Origin: Candidatus Proximibacter danicus
GTDB taxonomy: Bacteria; Pseudomonadota; Gammaproteobacteria; Burkholderiales; Rhodocyclaceae
Length of the DNA: 64,000 nt
NCBI GenBank assembly: GCA_016710885.1
Contig: JADJUC010000031.1
Location: 1-64,000 of the forward strand
Reading direction: 5' to 3'
The position numbers and the translations under genes are program-made. The notes beneath the pieces were generated by a model. That model had not been told where the DNA came from. It was given only the letters and a program-made list of their open reading frames with translations, and ran no database searches. This document shows positions 6,202 through 15,755 of this stretch, piece after piece (position 1 is the first letter of the stretch; the number at the start of each line of letters is the position of its first letter).

Positions 6202-9200
6202 TGATTGGCGCTGGGCCGAGCTTGGGGGGATGCACGTCTGCGGCGAACAAAATCCACAAGGCAGTGTAGTTGATAGCACTGATTCTGCCGGTTACAAAAG
6301 TTTTTGCTCTGATCGATTCATCGATCGGGTCGGCCAGAAAATGCAGTCTCAGCAAGTTGCTCTGCGGTAGGCGCTGAGGCCAATCCAGGTGCCGGTAATC
6401 GAGAGGAATGCCGAGTTTCTCAATTTCAACTACTGTGTCATCAAACACCCGTGTGACCTGCTGCGGATTGTCGACCAACCGGATTTCCAAGACCATTTTC
6501 TCGGCAGGAGGCCCATTGCGATCAGGCCTCGAACAATCTGCAGCGCTGATTCTTGTCGTTCCCCAAAATACAGACGTGCCGTCTTCGGGCCATTGCGCTG
6601 GATGAGTAGCCCGGCCGCAGCGATCATGTCCCGCGCCTCTCTGAGTTCGCATGGCTTGCTGGCGCAATCGAGCATGGGCCAGAATATTTTTGCCACCTCA
6701 TTCTGGCGGGGCGCCCGGGAGGCGCATCGCCTTCTTGGTACGGGCAACAGATTGCTTTGCATAAAGCCTCTGATAGTTCCCGGCCGCCGATGCGATTGCA
6801 TGCAGGGGATTGCATAGCGATGGGCAAGCCTGCCCGGATCGTTACCTTTGAAAAATCGATACAGAATGCCGATCAGTCCCGGGCGGCGGCGGATCCGGGT
6901 TGCCGAGCATGCCAAAGATGCCGGTAAGATCGGGATTCTTTCGTGCCGATTTGCGCCTATCCACAGACTCCCGGTTTGCCCCCGGAAGTTGCTGACTGAC
7001 ATAGCAGCGCATGAAAGCGACCGGTTCCGAGTGCAGTTTGCGGTAGGGGGCCTTGTGCGGCATGGAAGGCGATAGTCCGCACATGGCGGCAAGCTGGCGC
7101 GCGCCGATATTTGCCAGATGGTTGCTGAGCGCAAGATCGGATTCGCGTCCGGATAGCCAGTCGAGAATGTGGAGGTAGCTATGGGCGGTTGTTTGAGGAC
7201 TTAGATGTCCAAGCAGGCCGCTTACGATATACAGGTTCTTGCGTGACGGGGCCGGTGGTGTGCCGAGAAGGCGAGGAAAACGCTTCCGCCAGAATGCGCT
7301 AAACTGTCCCTGGCTAAAAGACGAGAGTTGAGCAGGCGGAGCCATCCTTTGGCGAGTTCCGGGTTATCGATCCCGACCAGTGCCAAAAATAGCCAGTTGG
7401 CGAACGAATGCCGCAGATGATGGAAGCGGAAGCGCGAGTTTTGCAGGCCGATGATTGCCTGAAAGGCTGTCGTGATGGCTGTGAACAATTCGGCATCGGC
7501 CAAAGGGATCCGTGGATCCCCTTGCCGGGAAAACACCAGGCCCCCGACGTCATCCAGCACTTCCTTGCGTTTTTCCACATGATCCAACAACAGTTTCAGT
7601 TCGTCATCTCGGGAAGAATAGCCCTCAGAGGCAATCGCCGATGAGAGGAATAGGATTTCAGACGCGCGAATTCCGACGAGCGGACAACGAGATAGGGATC
7701 CGGCTCGGGGTGTATGTCATGAAGCAGGAGCATCTGAATTTCCCGCCGTCGCAACCCGCATCGATAGCCGAGAATTGCGGCAAGCAGGATGCGCTGGTGC
7801 GGGGTTTCCGGTCCCCAATCTGCGCAGCATCTTGATGGCCTGCTTGAATGTCTGGAAATCGTTTCCCCGACGAGATTGGCGGAAACCTGGCGGAATGCCG
7901 GCGGCCTCGAAACCATCGAGTTCCGTGATGTCCAGCGCCGGAGCGCCGGCTAGCATGAGAAAGCGGTGGAAGGAAATGATGCTTGCCCAGAAAACGTTGC
8001 GCTCCTAGCGCTGGATTACGCGGGCAGCCGATAGTTCATAGAGGGATTCCAAATCCTCAGCTTCCATCTCGAGCAGATTTTCGTCGCCGGCAAGCGTAAT
8101 GAGGTGCCTGCCAATGGTGCGAAGGTATCGTACGGCGCTGGATTTCCTGATCGGTTTCCTGCCGAAGTTCAGCGCATCGCCGTCGTTTCCACCCAGAAGC
8201 CATTTCGTCCATTCGATGAGCAGTCGGGTCACCGGCCAGAGGCCCGTTCCATGCCTCTGAATTTCCTGATCGATCTTGCTTATCGGATGCTCGTATTTAG
8301 TTTCCAGAAATTTGATGACTGTGTTGATGACCTTGACCTGGTCGCTTCTCACGGCTCCGGGATCGTATGAAAAATCGGCTTCAATGAAATCGCCGTACGA
8401 CGACAGGGCAGCATCCTCTTCCGGGGCCTCAGCTTTCTCCACCTGATGTTGGCGCCAGCCGCAAAGATGGCGAAGCACGTCATCGGGCAGCGATTGGCTG
8501 GGCAGTTCGTCGGCAAGGTAGGCAGCAATATAGGGAGGTGCCGATAGTGAGAAGGCGACATGGGCAGCACGAAGAAAATCACTGCAGTCAAATAATGGCA
8601 AACCAAGCGCGTCCAAGGCTGCGGACTGAACTCGAACTGGCGGCGGCGTGCGTGCCAGAACTGGCAGGAGGAGAAATTTCTGGTTGCTTGAGCGCCCGCG
8701 TGATCAGCACGCTGGTTAAGGCATCTGGATACCAGAGCTGTTCCGTGATTTCCGATTTGCCAACAGGTATGTGGAGGGTGACACGAAGCTCTCCCTCGTG
8801 CCCGGATACGGATGAAGCATCCATCGAAATGATCGAGCTGAGCATCGGACGAGACACGACACCGCCGTTGACGATCGCGCTGCAGAGGATGGCGTCGCGC
8901 AATTGGTCTGGTGCCAGCGGCTCCTGGAGTCTTGCAACGAATGCCTGTTCGAGAGTTCGAAAATGCTGCAGCAACAGGAAATCTTTGTGAACGAACTCGG
9001 GACGCGTGGGTGCAAGCCTTACAACGGGCGGTAGCAGCGGAATTTCCCAGCGGTGCGACTGGTTTCCAGCCGCGATCAGACGATCCCACCAATCCATCAA
9101 GGCAAGTTCGGCAAATGCATTTTGGGCTGTGCTGCCGAGCTTCTTGCGCAGGTCGGTATGCGTTTCGTTTTCCAGCGCCAGGTTGAGTTCCCCTTCCCAG

Positions 9201-9343
9201 ACGGCAGGCGCGTTTTTGCTCATCCATCCGGCGAAGCGCTCGAACAGATTCAATTGCCGTGCTGGGATGCGAGGTTTGAGGGTCGCCGCCCATGTTGGCC
9301 ATCCGTCAGGGACGCTGGAACGGGCTTTTTCTTCGTCACTCAT
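6164..9343 (-). pseudogene. Very large tyrosine recombinase gene, multiply frameshifted
   Basis: Starts at ATG 9343, overlapping the stop of the 844-aa recombinase by ATGA, and would encode about 1,050 aa. Pieces in successive frames align end to end. The N-terminus (starting MSDEEKARSS) runs to about 8672, where the frame shifts by one base into LLPVLARTPPP and then ALDALGLPLF. An in-frame TAG lies at 8005-8007. Further shifts are near 7830 (extra G in GGGG), 7600, 7310 (T lost), 6890 (extra G) and 6510 (A lost). Catalytic boxes survive in pieces: GYRCGLRRRE (Arg I) near 7770, FHHLRHSF (box II) near 7410 and GLLGHLSPQTTAHSYLH (box II/Tyr) near 7210. Most shifts fall in homopolymers, as expected for decay or for sequencing indels. 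The in-frame stop favours decay. Confidence 0.8.
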
Positions 9344-11874
9344 CGCAGGGAGGCGAGCAACGGGCTTGGGATCGCGGCAAATCCGAGTTTCTTCAGGCAA
9401 GGGTTGATCGCTTCCTCAATCTGCTTCCGCCAGATCAGTGGCGGCAGCGTGCTGAACTTGCCCCAGGCGGATTCTCCGCGTTCCCCGTGACCGAGGAGCG
9501 CGTTGATGAGTTCTCCGGAGCGGTTGTACTGCAGCAGGTGGCTGCGTACGAAATGGCGCAGTGCGCCGACGCGCAGCGACCATTCGGGCCCAAGATAGGA
9601 CGCAAGGAGTGAAGGAGATACGTCAAGAAGATCCGCTCCCTGATGGGAAAGAAAGAATAACAGTGGGCTGCTGATGGCCAGCTGTTCCTGATCGAGATCC
9701 CGTTTGGGGGAGAGATGGGAGGACAGTTGCTTTGCTTCCACTGACGCATCCAGGCGGTCAAGCGACGAAGGATTTATAAGGGCCAGTGACTGGCGAAGAC
9801 GAGTTACGTGCTGGCGGTAAAGACCGATCTGCTCGACGAGTACCGGGTGCAGCCAGGCGAGGTGCGCATTGCCGTAGCGCGGATTGTCCTTGTCCGAAAC
9901 AAAGCAGATTCCAGTATGGGGATCGAGGTCGAATATCGCGGGGAGAGGGCTGGAAACGGCGCGGATACCGCTCGTCGCGAGCAGAAACAGCGTGACGTAG
10001 GCGGTATAGGTGTTGTGAAGTCTGGCGAGTGGTGCACCAGGACTTGCCGAGAGCGCTCGGAGCTCCTTCACGATGTGCTTTACGGTAGCACTGACGGCAC
10101 TTGCCTGGGGCACGTGAAGGGACCCGACATTCAGGTCGCTGGCTTCGGTAAAATCGGGAAAACCCGATTGTGTTACTTGAGACAGAGAAACACCTGCACG
10201 CCTTCCGACTCGAGTACAGGCCTCTTCGTAGAGCAACTGCAAGCGGCTGACGGGAATAACGGAATACACCGCCGGGTTGTGCTGGTTCGGGGGCTGCCCT
10301 CTGAAATAGATGGAAACGACATGATCGGCAGGCGCCATTCTGCTCATCTGTTCGGCGACGACTCCCTGAAGTCGACTCGGGCTGATTTCGGGTTTGAAAT
10401 TGTTGTGTTGATTGATCTGAGCAAGAAGTTTTTCGAAGGATTTTTCGATGTTGGTTTCAAATAGCAAGCCTGGTTGATTCGGTAGACGCTTAAGGATTCG
10501 CACCAGTAATTCAGGTACTGACAGCAGGAATCTGTTCGTGGTTTTTACCGTATTGCTGTTGGGCTTGGGTGGTGCGTGCCTTGGTGGAACCGCGGGCAAC
10601 AGAAACTGGTTTGTCCTGGAGCTCCATAGCGGGTAGTCATATCGACCCTCGGCGTCGGTGATTTCTCCCGCCCGAATCTTGCGGACATCGGCTTCGTCGC
10701 GGGACAGGAAGAAGCGGCAGGCGGCCCATGCAGCGACATACGACCGACTCCTGACTGGGATAACGTCCCAAACCGGTAGGTTCAGATCGCCCAAGGCGTG
10801 CAGGAAGCATTGGAGTTCGTACCCAGATAACGTTCGCCTGTCGATCGGAAGATTCTGGTTGGCGAGTTCGATTGCCTGAGCCTTGAACCTGGCATTCTGT
10901 GCTGCACTCCGCCGGCGGTTTTCAAGCTGATAGACGCAGCGTTTTTCGGCGTCCAGCTCGATCGTCGCGGCGACCGGGGCTACATCGTCGGACTGGTTGG
11001 GGTCGAATTTCTCTTCACGTGCGGTCACTTCGTCCGGGCGGGGCAGGTAGCGCGCCATCCTGATTGGTCGATCAACTTCGAGGCAGATCTCGATTTCTAC
11101 GCGCCGATCAGAATCTTTTGTTTCCAGGGAAACCTGCCTGCGCTCTCCCGGCTTGCCATGGGATTGTCGGCTGAAGATGTTGCCGTGCGAAGTCGGCCAG
11201 CCCCCCTCTTGAAACCACATCAGGCTCCGCTGAATATGCTGAAATGACTGCAAAGGACCGCTGCTTTTCAATTCCAGGCCGAGGCGGCTGCAGCAGTGGC
11301 TGATCGCCTCGCACATTTTGTCTGGCGTCAGTGCATGGAGCGGAAGCTCAAGTAAGAGCTTGCGTTCGTCGGTATTGGGTTTCGATAGTTGCCGCAGGTA
11401 GCGGGATAGACGAACGGCTCTGTCGGCGTAAGGGTAGGGAATATTGATCCGTACGTGCTCGAGGCGTATGCAGACGGGAAGCAGTGATGCGATCAGTGCG
11501 CGAAGTTGCCCGGAAAAAATGGTTTCTTCGGGGAGAGTTTCATAAATCGTGTAATGCGGATGTGTGCCGTAATAGTCAGTGAGCGTCTTTCGCTTACCCA
11601 GATTTGTCCGAGGAAATGTCTGAAGAATGATTGGGCGCTTGGCTTCGATGCTGGCGATGACGGCTTCGACGCGCTGGAGCTTTTGAATCGATTCTTGACC
11701 GGCAATTGGGAGAAATAGAGCGAGAATTCGTTCAAATTCCTCAACGATCCTGAATAGCCCTATCAGGTCATCCGGGGCGCCGATCAACCTGAGGAGAGGC
11801 CTCAGTTCTTTGCGAATCCGCTCCTGCGCGGCCATGGTTGTCGGGTTCTTTCTATCCTCTGGCGGTCGAGGCAT
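9340..11874 (-). CDS. Large tyrosine recombinase, intact (844 aa)
   Basis: 844 aa, much longer than phage integrases. A long N-terminal region of unknown fold is followed by a C-terminal catalytic domain. The first Arg box is FLLATSGIRAVSS (about residue 640) and the second GALRHFVRSHL (about 770), followed by NALLGHGERGESAWGKFS. Start ATG 11874 lies eight bases after the ParB-like gene stop; ATG 11835 is an alternative. The next recombinase gene overlaps its stop by 4 bp (ATGA), so the module is an operon. Multi-recombinase operons with a small DNA-binding partner recall GInt-type island modules; that comparison is from memory. The Tyr nucleophile is not obvious in the canonical position. 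Confidence 0.8.
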   Translation of the reverse strand: MPRPPEDRKNPTTMAAQERIRKELRPLLRLIGAPDDLIGLFRIVEEFERILALFLPIAGQESIQKLQRVEAVIASIEAKRPIILQTFPRTNLGKRKTLTDYYGTHPHYTIYETLPEETIFSGQLRALIASLLPVCIRLEHVRINIPYPYADRAVRLSRYLRQLSKPNTDERKLLLELPLHALTPDKMCEAISHCCSRLGLELKSSGPLQSFQHIQRSLMWFQEGGWPTSHGNIFSRQSHGKPGERRQVSLETKDSDRRVEIEICLEVDRPIRMARYLPRPDEVTAREEKFDPNQSDDVAPVAATIELDAEKRCVYQLENRRRSAAQNARFKAQAIELANQNLPIDRRTLSGYELQCFLHALGDLNLPVWDVIPVRSRSYVAAWAACRFFLSRDEADVRKIRAGEITDAEGRYDYPLWSSRTNQFLLPAVPPRHAPPKPNSNTVKTTNRFLLSVPELLVRILKRLPNQPGLLFETNIEKSFEKLLAQINQHNNFKPEISPSRLQGVVAEQMSRMAPADHVVSIYFRGQPPNQHNPAVYSVIPVSRLQLLYEEACTRVGRRAGVSLSQVTQSGFPDFTEASDLNVGSLHVPQASAVSATVKHIVKELRALSASPGAPLARLHNTYTAYVTLFLLATSGIRAVSSPLPAIFDLDPHTGICFVSDKDNPRYGNAHLAWLHPVLVEQIGLYRQHVTRLRQSLALINPSSLDRLDASVEAKQLSSHLSPKRDLDQEQLAISSPLLFFLSHQGADLLDVSPSLLASYLGPEWSLRVGALRHFVRSHLLQYNRSGELINALLGHGERGESAWGKFSTLPPLIWRKQIEEAINPCLKKLGFAAIPSPLLASLR

Positions 11875-11882
11875 GGCCGTTC

Positions 11883-12497
11883 TTATGCTTCTTCATCCAG
11901 ATCAAACTCAAGGTCGATTTTCTTCTCCGGCTCGTGGGTTTCCAAGAATTTGGCTGATGTGTTTTTGACACTTTCGGTCTGTCGATACAGAGTGGTTCTG
12001 GACATGCCGAGAGCAGTTGCCAACTCGTTGTCTGTGGCAACGGGCAAAAGAGAGGAGACGTCCTTTCGGAGTTTTTCGTTGCCTTGAAGTGCTGCAGCGA
12101 TGACCGCCAGATCTTTGCCATCTGGCCGCTGGATCAATTTTGACACGACGGCGTCGAATGCCTCGTGTGTAGCCAAAGTCTGCGCGTCGGCTTTCGTGAG
12201 CAGGATCGCCCAGGTTTTTCTGCCTCGAGGCTCCTGCTCTAATAGCAGCTGAAATGTCCGGTGACCCCCGACCAGGCGATAGCGCCGTTTGTCGATCCCA
12301 TCCAGTTCGACGACAAGCAGTGGTTGCGCGAGTTCGAGAATCTGCAGCGCCTGCTGCGTGACCGTAGGGATCGCTTGGGTGATGTGCCGCAGGCTTGCCT
12401 GCAACTGGCAACTCGGAGTAATGCTATCAAATTCGATATCAGACAGGCGCAGGGAAATCAGGCTTGGACGCGAGGCCTTGGCATTTTTTCCGGTCAT
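11883..12497 (-). CDS. ParB-like DNA-binding protein of the recombinase module
   Basis: 204 aa from ATG 12497 (ATG 12503 also possible). The N-terminal half has ParB/Spo0J-type features: LLVVELDGIDKRRYRLVGGHRTFQLL resembles the substrate-binding GGHRR region. The C-terminal half has a HTH (ATDNELATALGMSRTTLYRQ) and an acidic tail (DLEFDLDEEA). It sits directly upstream of the 844-aa recombinase and probably acts as its DNA-binding or accessory factor. No parA gene is nearby, so plasmid-type partition is unlikely. Confidence 0.7.
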   Translation of the reverse strand: MTGKNAKASRPSLISLRLSDIEFDSITPSCQLQASLRHITQAIPTVTQQALQILELAQPLLVVELDGIDKRRYRLVGGHRTFQLLLEQEPRGRKTWAILLTKADAQTLATHEAFDAVVSKLIQRPDGKDLAVIAAALQGNEKLRKDVSSLLPVATDNELATALGMSRTTLYRQTESVKNTSAKFLETHEPEKKIDLEFDLDEEA

Positions 12498-12520
12498 CGC
12501 CAACTGTTCTAGCCAGCCGT

Positions 12521-12790
12521 TCAGTGATGGCCTGACACGTCCAGCGCATCTTCCCGTGCTGGTGGCGTAGCAGGAACGCGATCAAGAATACTGAGCGCGT
12601 CCTCCTTGGATACCGTATTTGCGAGTTGGCGCAGATGCTCCATGTAAAACATTTGTTCGCGCATCAGCAGGCCGTCGTGGATCAAGTCGGTGTATAGCCT
12701 GTTTTCGGAGACGCCGAGTTCGTCGGCCACCTTTTTGGCACGACTGCGCTCATCTTCCGCCAGGCGAAGCATGAAAGGGCTTTTTCTCAT
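12521..12790 (-). CDS. Ribbon-helix-helix/Arc-type small protein, possible antitoxin
   Basis: 89 aa from ATG 12790, with an ideal SD (AGGAGGCCATC). The N-terminus SPFMLRLAEDERSRAKKVADELGVSENRLYTDLIHDGL fits a RHH fold. The C-terminal region is helical and acidic. It follows the PIN-domain gene by 13 bp, so the pair is most simply a toxin-antitoxin module with the toxin gene first, a less common order. It could instead regulate the recombinase genes downstream. Confidence 0.6.
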   Translation of the reverse strand: MRKSPFMLRLAEDERSRAKKVADELGVSENRLYTDLIHDGLLMREQMFYMEHLRQLANTVSKEDALSILDRVPATPPAREDALDVSGHH

Positions 12791-12803
12791 GATGGCCTCC
12801 TAT

Positions 12804-13230
12804 TCAATGTGTAAGTGACTGCAGTACTTCTGCCGGAGTCTTTACATAGCCCCCGGAAAAACGGATTTCGCCTTGGGCAAAATCCCGCAAATTGTAGGTA
12901 ACGATCGTGCAGGGCGAACTGGCCACGGCGATTTCATAAATGAAATTGTCTCCTTCGTCTTGCAGATTGGGGCGCCAGAGGTAACGCACATCAATTTCGT
13001 CGGCATCTGCAACCAGCCGGGCCAGCACCCGTTCCTGCATCGGAAAACGTAACACCACCTTCTTCGATTGGCAGATGTCGAGACAGAACATCCCGGTATT
13101 CGCTAACCAATTTGTAGTGCATCACGAGCGGAATCTCTCCACCGAGTGCGCGCCGCAATAACGCATGACTCGCACCGAGGCGCGAACGGAAAGCAGATAA
13201 AACGACGTTTGTATCGAGTAGAAAGCGCAT
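12804..13230 (-). pseudogene. PIN-domain toxin gene with a single-base frameshift
   Basis: From ATG 13230 it reads MRFLLDTNVVLSAFRSRLG through EYRDVLSRHLP; the frame breaks near 13040. The second frame continues QERVLARLVADADEIDVRY, DEGDNFIYEIAVAS, IVTYNLRDF and AEVLQSLTH. Together they make a complete COG1569-type PIN nuclease with the acidic metal ligands (D6 in LLDTN; D and E of the DEGDNFIYE region; the Asp of NLRDF). One extra base accounts for the break. If real, the toxin is inactive. Confidence 0.75.
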
Positions 13231-13577
13231 GGGCTTATGCTATCACTTTTGATATCAGTTGTGATGTGGTAGTTGGGTGCGTGGGCGTTGCCGACAAACA
13301 AAATTCGTTCAAAACGGAACAACGAAAATTATAGTAGAAAAATTCTTCATTTAGGCCGTTTTGTGGGAAAATGGCGCCAACCAGATGAGCGGCAGTCGTC
13401 ACGGAATTCGCTGGAAGGCTACTCATGTAGATCGGTGTTTTTCGGTTAAATTATTTAATTATATGTATTTTATGATTAATTAATATTTAATCGCCGTTTG
13501 TTGTGGTCCTTGTGGGGCCAGGGCTGTGCCGATTGTCGCCGATTTTTCCGCTCAATTTACCTATGGATGGTCATAGT
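13231..13577. other. AT-rich intergenic stretch at the island edge
   Basis: Includes a markedly AT-rich segment (about 13,440-13,495, repeated TTAATTA/TTTAAT) unlike the surrounding GC-rich DNA. No coding frame or RNA gene is convincing. It should contain the promoter of the RHH/PIN/recombinase operon close to 13,240-13,330. Confidence 0.4.
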
Positions 13578-13622
13578 CTCCGAAGGCAGGGGTCGCACGT
13601 TCGAATCGTGTCAGGCGCGCCA
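13578..13622 (+). repeat. 3' fragment of tRNA-Arg(CCG): likely attachment-site core
   Basis: The 45 bp match the 3' half of a tRNA(Arg): anticodon loop CTCCGAA (anticodon CCG), stem GGCAG, T-arm GCACG-TTCGAAT-CGTGT, acceptor CAGGCGC, G73 and CCA. The matching 5' half is absent; the preceding bases (TCATAGT) are unrelated. Islands that integrate in tRNA genes leave this kind of 3' duplication at the far end, so this is probably attL or attR of an element whose intact tRNA lies elsewhere. Confidence 0.8.
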
Positions 13623-13660
13623 AATCCCTTCTGCAGCAAGCATTCCGGTTTCTTCGTTGG

Positions 13661-13807
13661 TGGCCCATTACTTGGGCCAACGATCGCTGTCGCTCCAGCG
13701 TTGTTCGTAGCTGCTTCGCCAACCACGTTGCGAGGCAATCGTCGGGCGCAAAGTCCATGCAAATCGGTGGCCCATGGGTGGCCCACAATTGGCCCAGCGT
13801 TGGCCCA
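13661..13807. repeat. Phased TGGCCCA heptamers (putative integrase arm sites)
   Basis: TGGCCCA starts at 13661 and then at 13768, 13779, 13790 and 13801, the last four spaced exactly 11 bp apart and so on one face of the helix. An inverted copy (TGGGCCA) starts at 13673. The block begins 39 bp after the tRNA(Arg) fragment, where attP arm sites of tRNA-targeting integrases lie. No integrase gene is found immediately to the right, so this may be a remnant of an older element. Confidence 0.6.
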
Positions 13808-13895
13808 TGATTTTTAGATGCTGAGGCGTCGGAAGTGAATTTGACCACTGCACTGGTGGCCCTGCTCGCCGGGTAAACCTGCTTATGCTAGCGGG

Positions 13896-14588
13896 TCAAT
13901 AGGCGCGATATCGGCATACCGGTTCGACCGCTTCCGTAATCCGGATGTCGGGAAGTGCGGATGGTTTGCCATCGATCAGTATCGCCGGCATGCGAACGAG
14001 ATATGGCTTGGCGCCACGTCTCCCCTCGCTGAAAACAGCCATCCGATAGTTGCGCTGTCCCCGAACGATCGTGTCCCTCGTTTCGCTATCAGATGCGCCA
14101 ACGAATTCCGCCGTGGTGGCGAATACCTTCATGAAGGAGCGGTATTTCCAGTCGTTATGCGCGGCGTTCGAAACCGAGGTGATGCGCACCTCTTCTGTTG
14201 TCGGCGGTTCATCCGACGACGAGCAGGAGATAGGTTCCTTGCGCCGGGTTTCACAAGAGTAGGTATAGGAGATCAGGCTCGGGCGATGCGTATTGATGAC
14301 GCGGCCACTTCCCTCATCCACTTCCACGAATTCATTGCTGGTGAATCGCATGCGCCGCCCTTCCGGCAAGGAGGCTGTAACGCATAGACCGTTTTCCCAG
14401 CAGGTGTTGATCACCAGGCGTATGTCGGGCTCGATGACCAGCACCGTCCTGTTTTCCCAATCGGTATGAGAAGACACGCCGCTGACTTCGTTGGCCGTAG
14501 CCAGCTTATATACGGTTGTCGGTGGGCAAGTGGCGCAGCCGGATAGCGCCATAACCAGGAAGGCTGCTCCAGCATTTGGATTGATCAA
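13896..14588 (-). CDS. Hypothetical lipoprotein
   Basis: 230 aa. The N-terminus MINPNAGAAFLVMALSGC ends in a lipobox (LSGC, Cys 18), so export and lipidation are predicted. The mature part is rich in Thr, Ser and Val with several Cys (CATCPP, NTCWENGLC, SCETRR). No family recognised. It is flanked by the putative att region and toxin-antitoxin genes. Positions 14589-14758 upstream hold nothing identifiable. Confidence 0.6.
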   Translation of the reverse strand: MINPNAGAAFLVMALSGCATCPPTTVYKLATANEVSGVSSHTDWENRTVLVIEPDIRLVINTCWENGLCVTASLPEGRRMRFTSNEFVEVDEGSGRVINTHRPSLISYTYSCETRRKEPISCSSSDEPPTTEEVRITSVSNAAHNDWKYRSFMKVFATTAEFVGASDSETRDTIVRGQRNYRMAVFSEGRRGAKPYLVRMPAILIDGKPSALPDIRITEAVEPVCRYRAY

Positions 14589-14758
14589 CTCGGCCGCCTT
14601 CTTCTACAGGGCTGTGTTGCGCCAGTTGGGCGACTGATTATGTGGATTGCTAATCCGTCGGACTCGCTGCGTCGGCTTCTGGAATGTACTCCGCCAATTG
14701 CTCAATTGGGCGATCTGAATCCCAACGGATACGGTCGTTATCGCTGTTGGCCGGCGTA

Positions 14759-15142
14759 TCACAGCGTCGCTGAATACACCAACTGCCGCTGATGCTTCAG
14801 CGCTAGCAGTACAACATCAGTGTCGGAATGGGCGTACAAAACGATGTGCTGGCCAACAACATACTCTCGCAAGGCGGGCAGGCCGGCTTGTTCGGCCAGT
14901 TGCAGAACAGCATTGGCTTTCAGCTTTGCCTGTGCAGATTTTGGAGACAGGAATCGTGCTGATCGGCCACTGGCGGGAGACCACGCCAGAACCGCGACCA
15001 TCTCCCGGAGGTCGGCTTTCAGCTTGGTTAGCCGAGCATCGGCAGTGCCTGCATCCTGGAGTTGGAAGAACTGGTGAGCGGCATCTAGGTTCGCCAGGAA
15101 ATTCGGTGCGGCTTCGATCTTGGCGTGCAGAGGCAACGCCAT
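14759..15142 (-). CDS. RelE/ParE-type toxin
   Basis: 127 aa from ATG 15142 (MALPLHAKIEAAPNFL). The C-terminal part LPALREYVVGQHIVLYAHSDTDVVLLALKHQRQLVYS follows the ParE/RelE pattern of a plasmid-stabilisation toxin. The long helical N-terminal region makes it larger than usual. It lies 13 bp downstream of a Phd/YefM antitoxin gene, the normal antitoxin-toxin order. Confidence 0.7.
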   Translation of the reverse strand: MALPLHAKIEAAPNFLANLDAAHQFFQLQDAGTADARLTKLKADLREMVAVLAWSPASGRSARFLSPKSAQAKLKANAVLQLAEQAGLPALREYVVGQHIVLYAHSDTDVVLLALKHQRQLVYSATL

Positions 15143-15155
15143 CAAGAAAAGGCTT

Positions 15156-15431
15156 TCAAGACAGGGCTTTCAACAGCTCGTCGTTCGACACGCGACGCCC
15201 GGCCAGAATCTCACGCAAGCCAGTTTCAGCTTCGGTCAGCAGGACCAGGCTAGCGTGTTCCTCTTCGAGGGCGTGGTAGTAATCGAGCTTCCTGGCATCA
15301 ACGATAGCAACGTAGGCGGCACCGTTCTTGGTCAGCAATTTTTCAGCGCCGGCCACCACTTCATCGGATAGTTCCGTCAACCGGGCGCGGGCCTCGCTGA
15401 TAGGCACAACATCTTGAGCGGTATAACTCAT
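15156..15431 (-). CDS. Phd/YefM-type antitoxin
   Basis: 91 aa. The N-terminus SYTAQDVVPISEARARLTEL is the Phd/YefM DNA-binding fold; KNGAAYVAIVDARKLD is the typical second strand region, followed by a helical toxin-neutralising tail. It forms a bicistron with the ParE-like toxin. Antitoxins of this family autorepress their operon. Confidence 0.8.
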   Translation of the reverse strand: MSYTAQDVVPISEARARLTELSDEVVAGAEKLLTKNGAAYVAIVDARKLDYYHALEEEHASLVLLTEAETGLREILAGRRVSNDELLKALS

Positions 15432-15511
15432 GGCGAAACCTCTTAATGCAAACGTTAATGTTTATTGTAACAGGCGACAAGGCCTTTGCATCAGTGACAC
15501 CTCCCGATCGA

Positions 15512-15755
15512 TTACGGACTTTCTTCTGGTGTTGAGGACTTTCTTCGCGGCATCAATCGATCAATTATTTCAGGTAGTGAACCAAAACCGACGCGCAAAG
15601 CGTCGCCGGACGGGGGCGAAATGCGTGCTGGCAGGCAGACAGCAGCGGGCTGAGCCTCGAGCAATGCTTGAGCAATGGCGTCCCGAATGCCGGTGCGACC
15701 GCGGATCAGAAACCGAGATCGAAGAACGGTTGGCCAGTTCGTCCGTCGGTTCCAT
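15512..15755 (-). pseudogene. Small frameshifted ORF of unknown function
   Basis: A strong SD (AAGGAGGACGAA) precedes ATG 15755, encoding MEPTDELANRSSISVS. After about 16 codons the plausible protein continues in another frame as FLIRGRTGIRDAIAQALLEAQPAAV and RVGFGSLPEIIDRLMPRRKS, ending at 15512. No family recognised. It could be a remnant or carry a sequencing indel. Otherwise 15432-15950 holds only the promoter region of the next plus-strand pair. Confidence 0.3.

Noticed and set aside
13661..13807. TGGCCCA repeats as a CRISPR array
   Set aside because: Repeat units are 7 bp with 4-bp spacing; no spacers of CRISPR size and no cas genes.
13561..13848. 95-codon minus-strand frame over the tRNA(Arg) fragment and TGGCCCA repeats
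   Set aside because: It translates the tRNA complement (the familiar RFERAT-type artefact) and the repeats; the DNA-level explanation is better.
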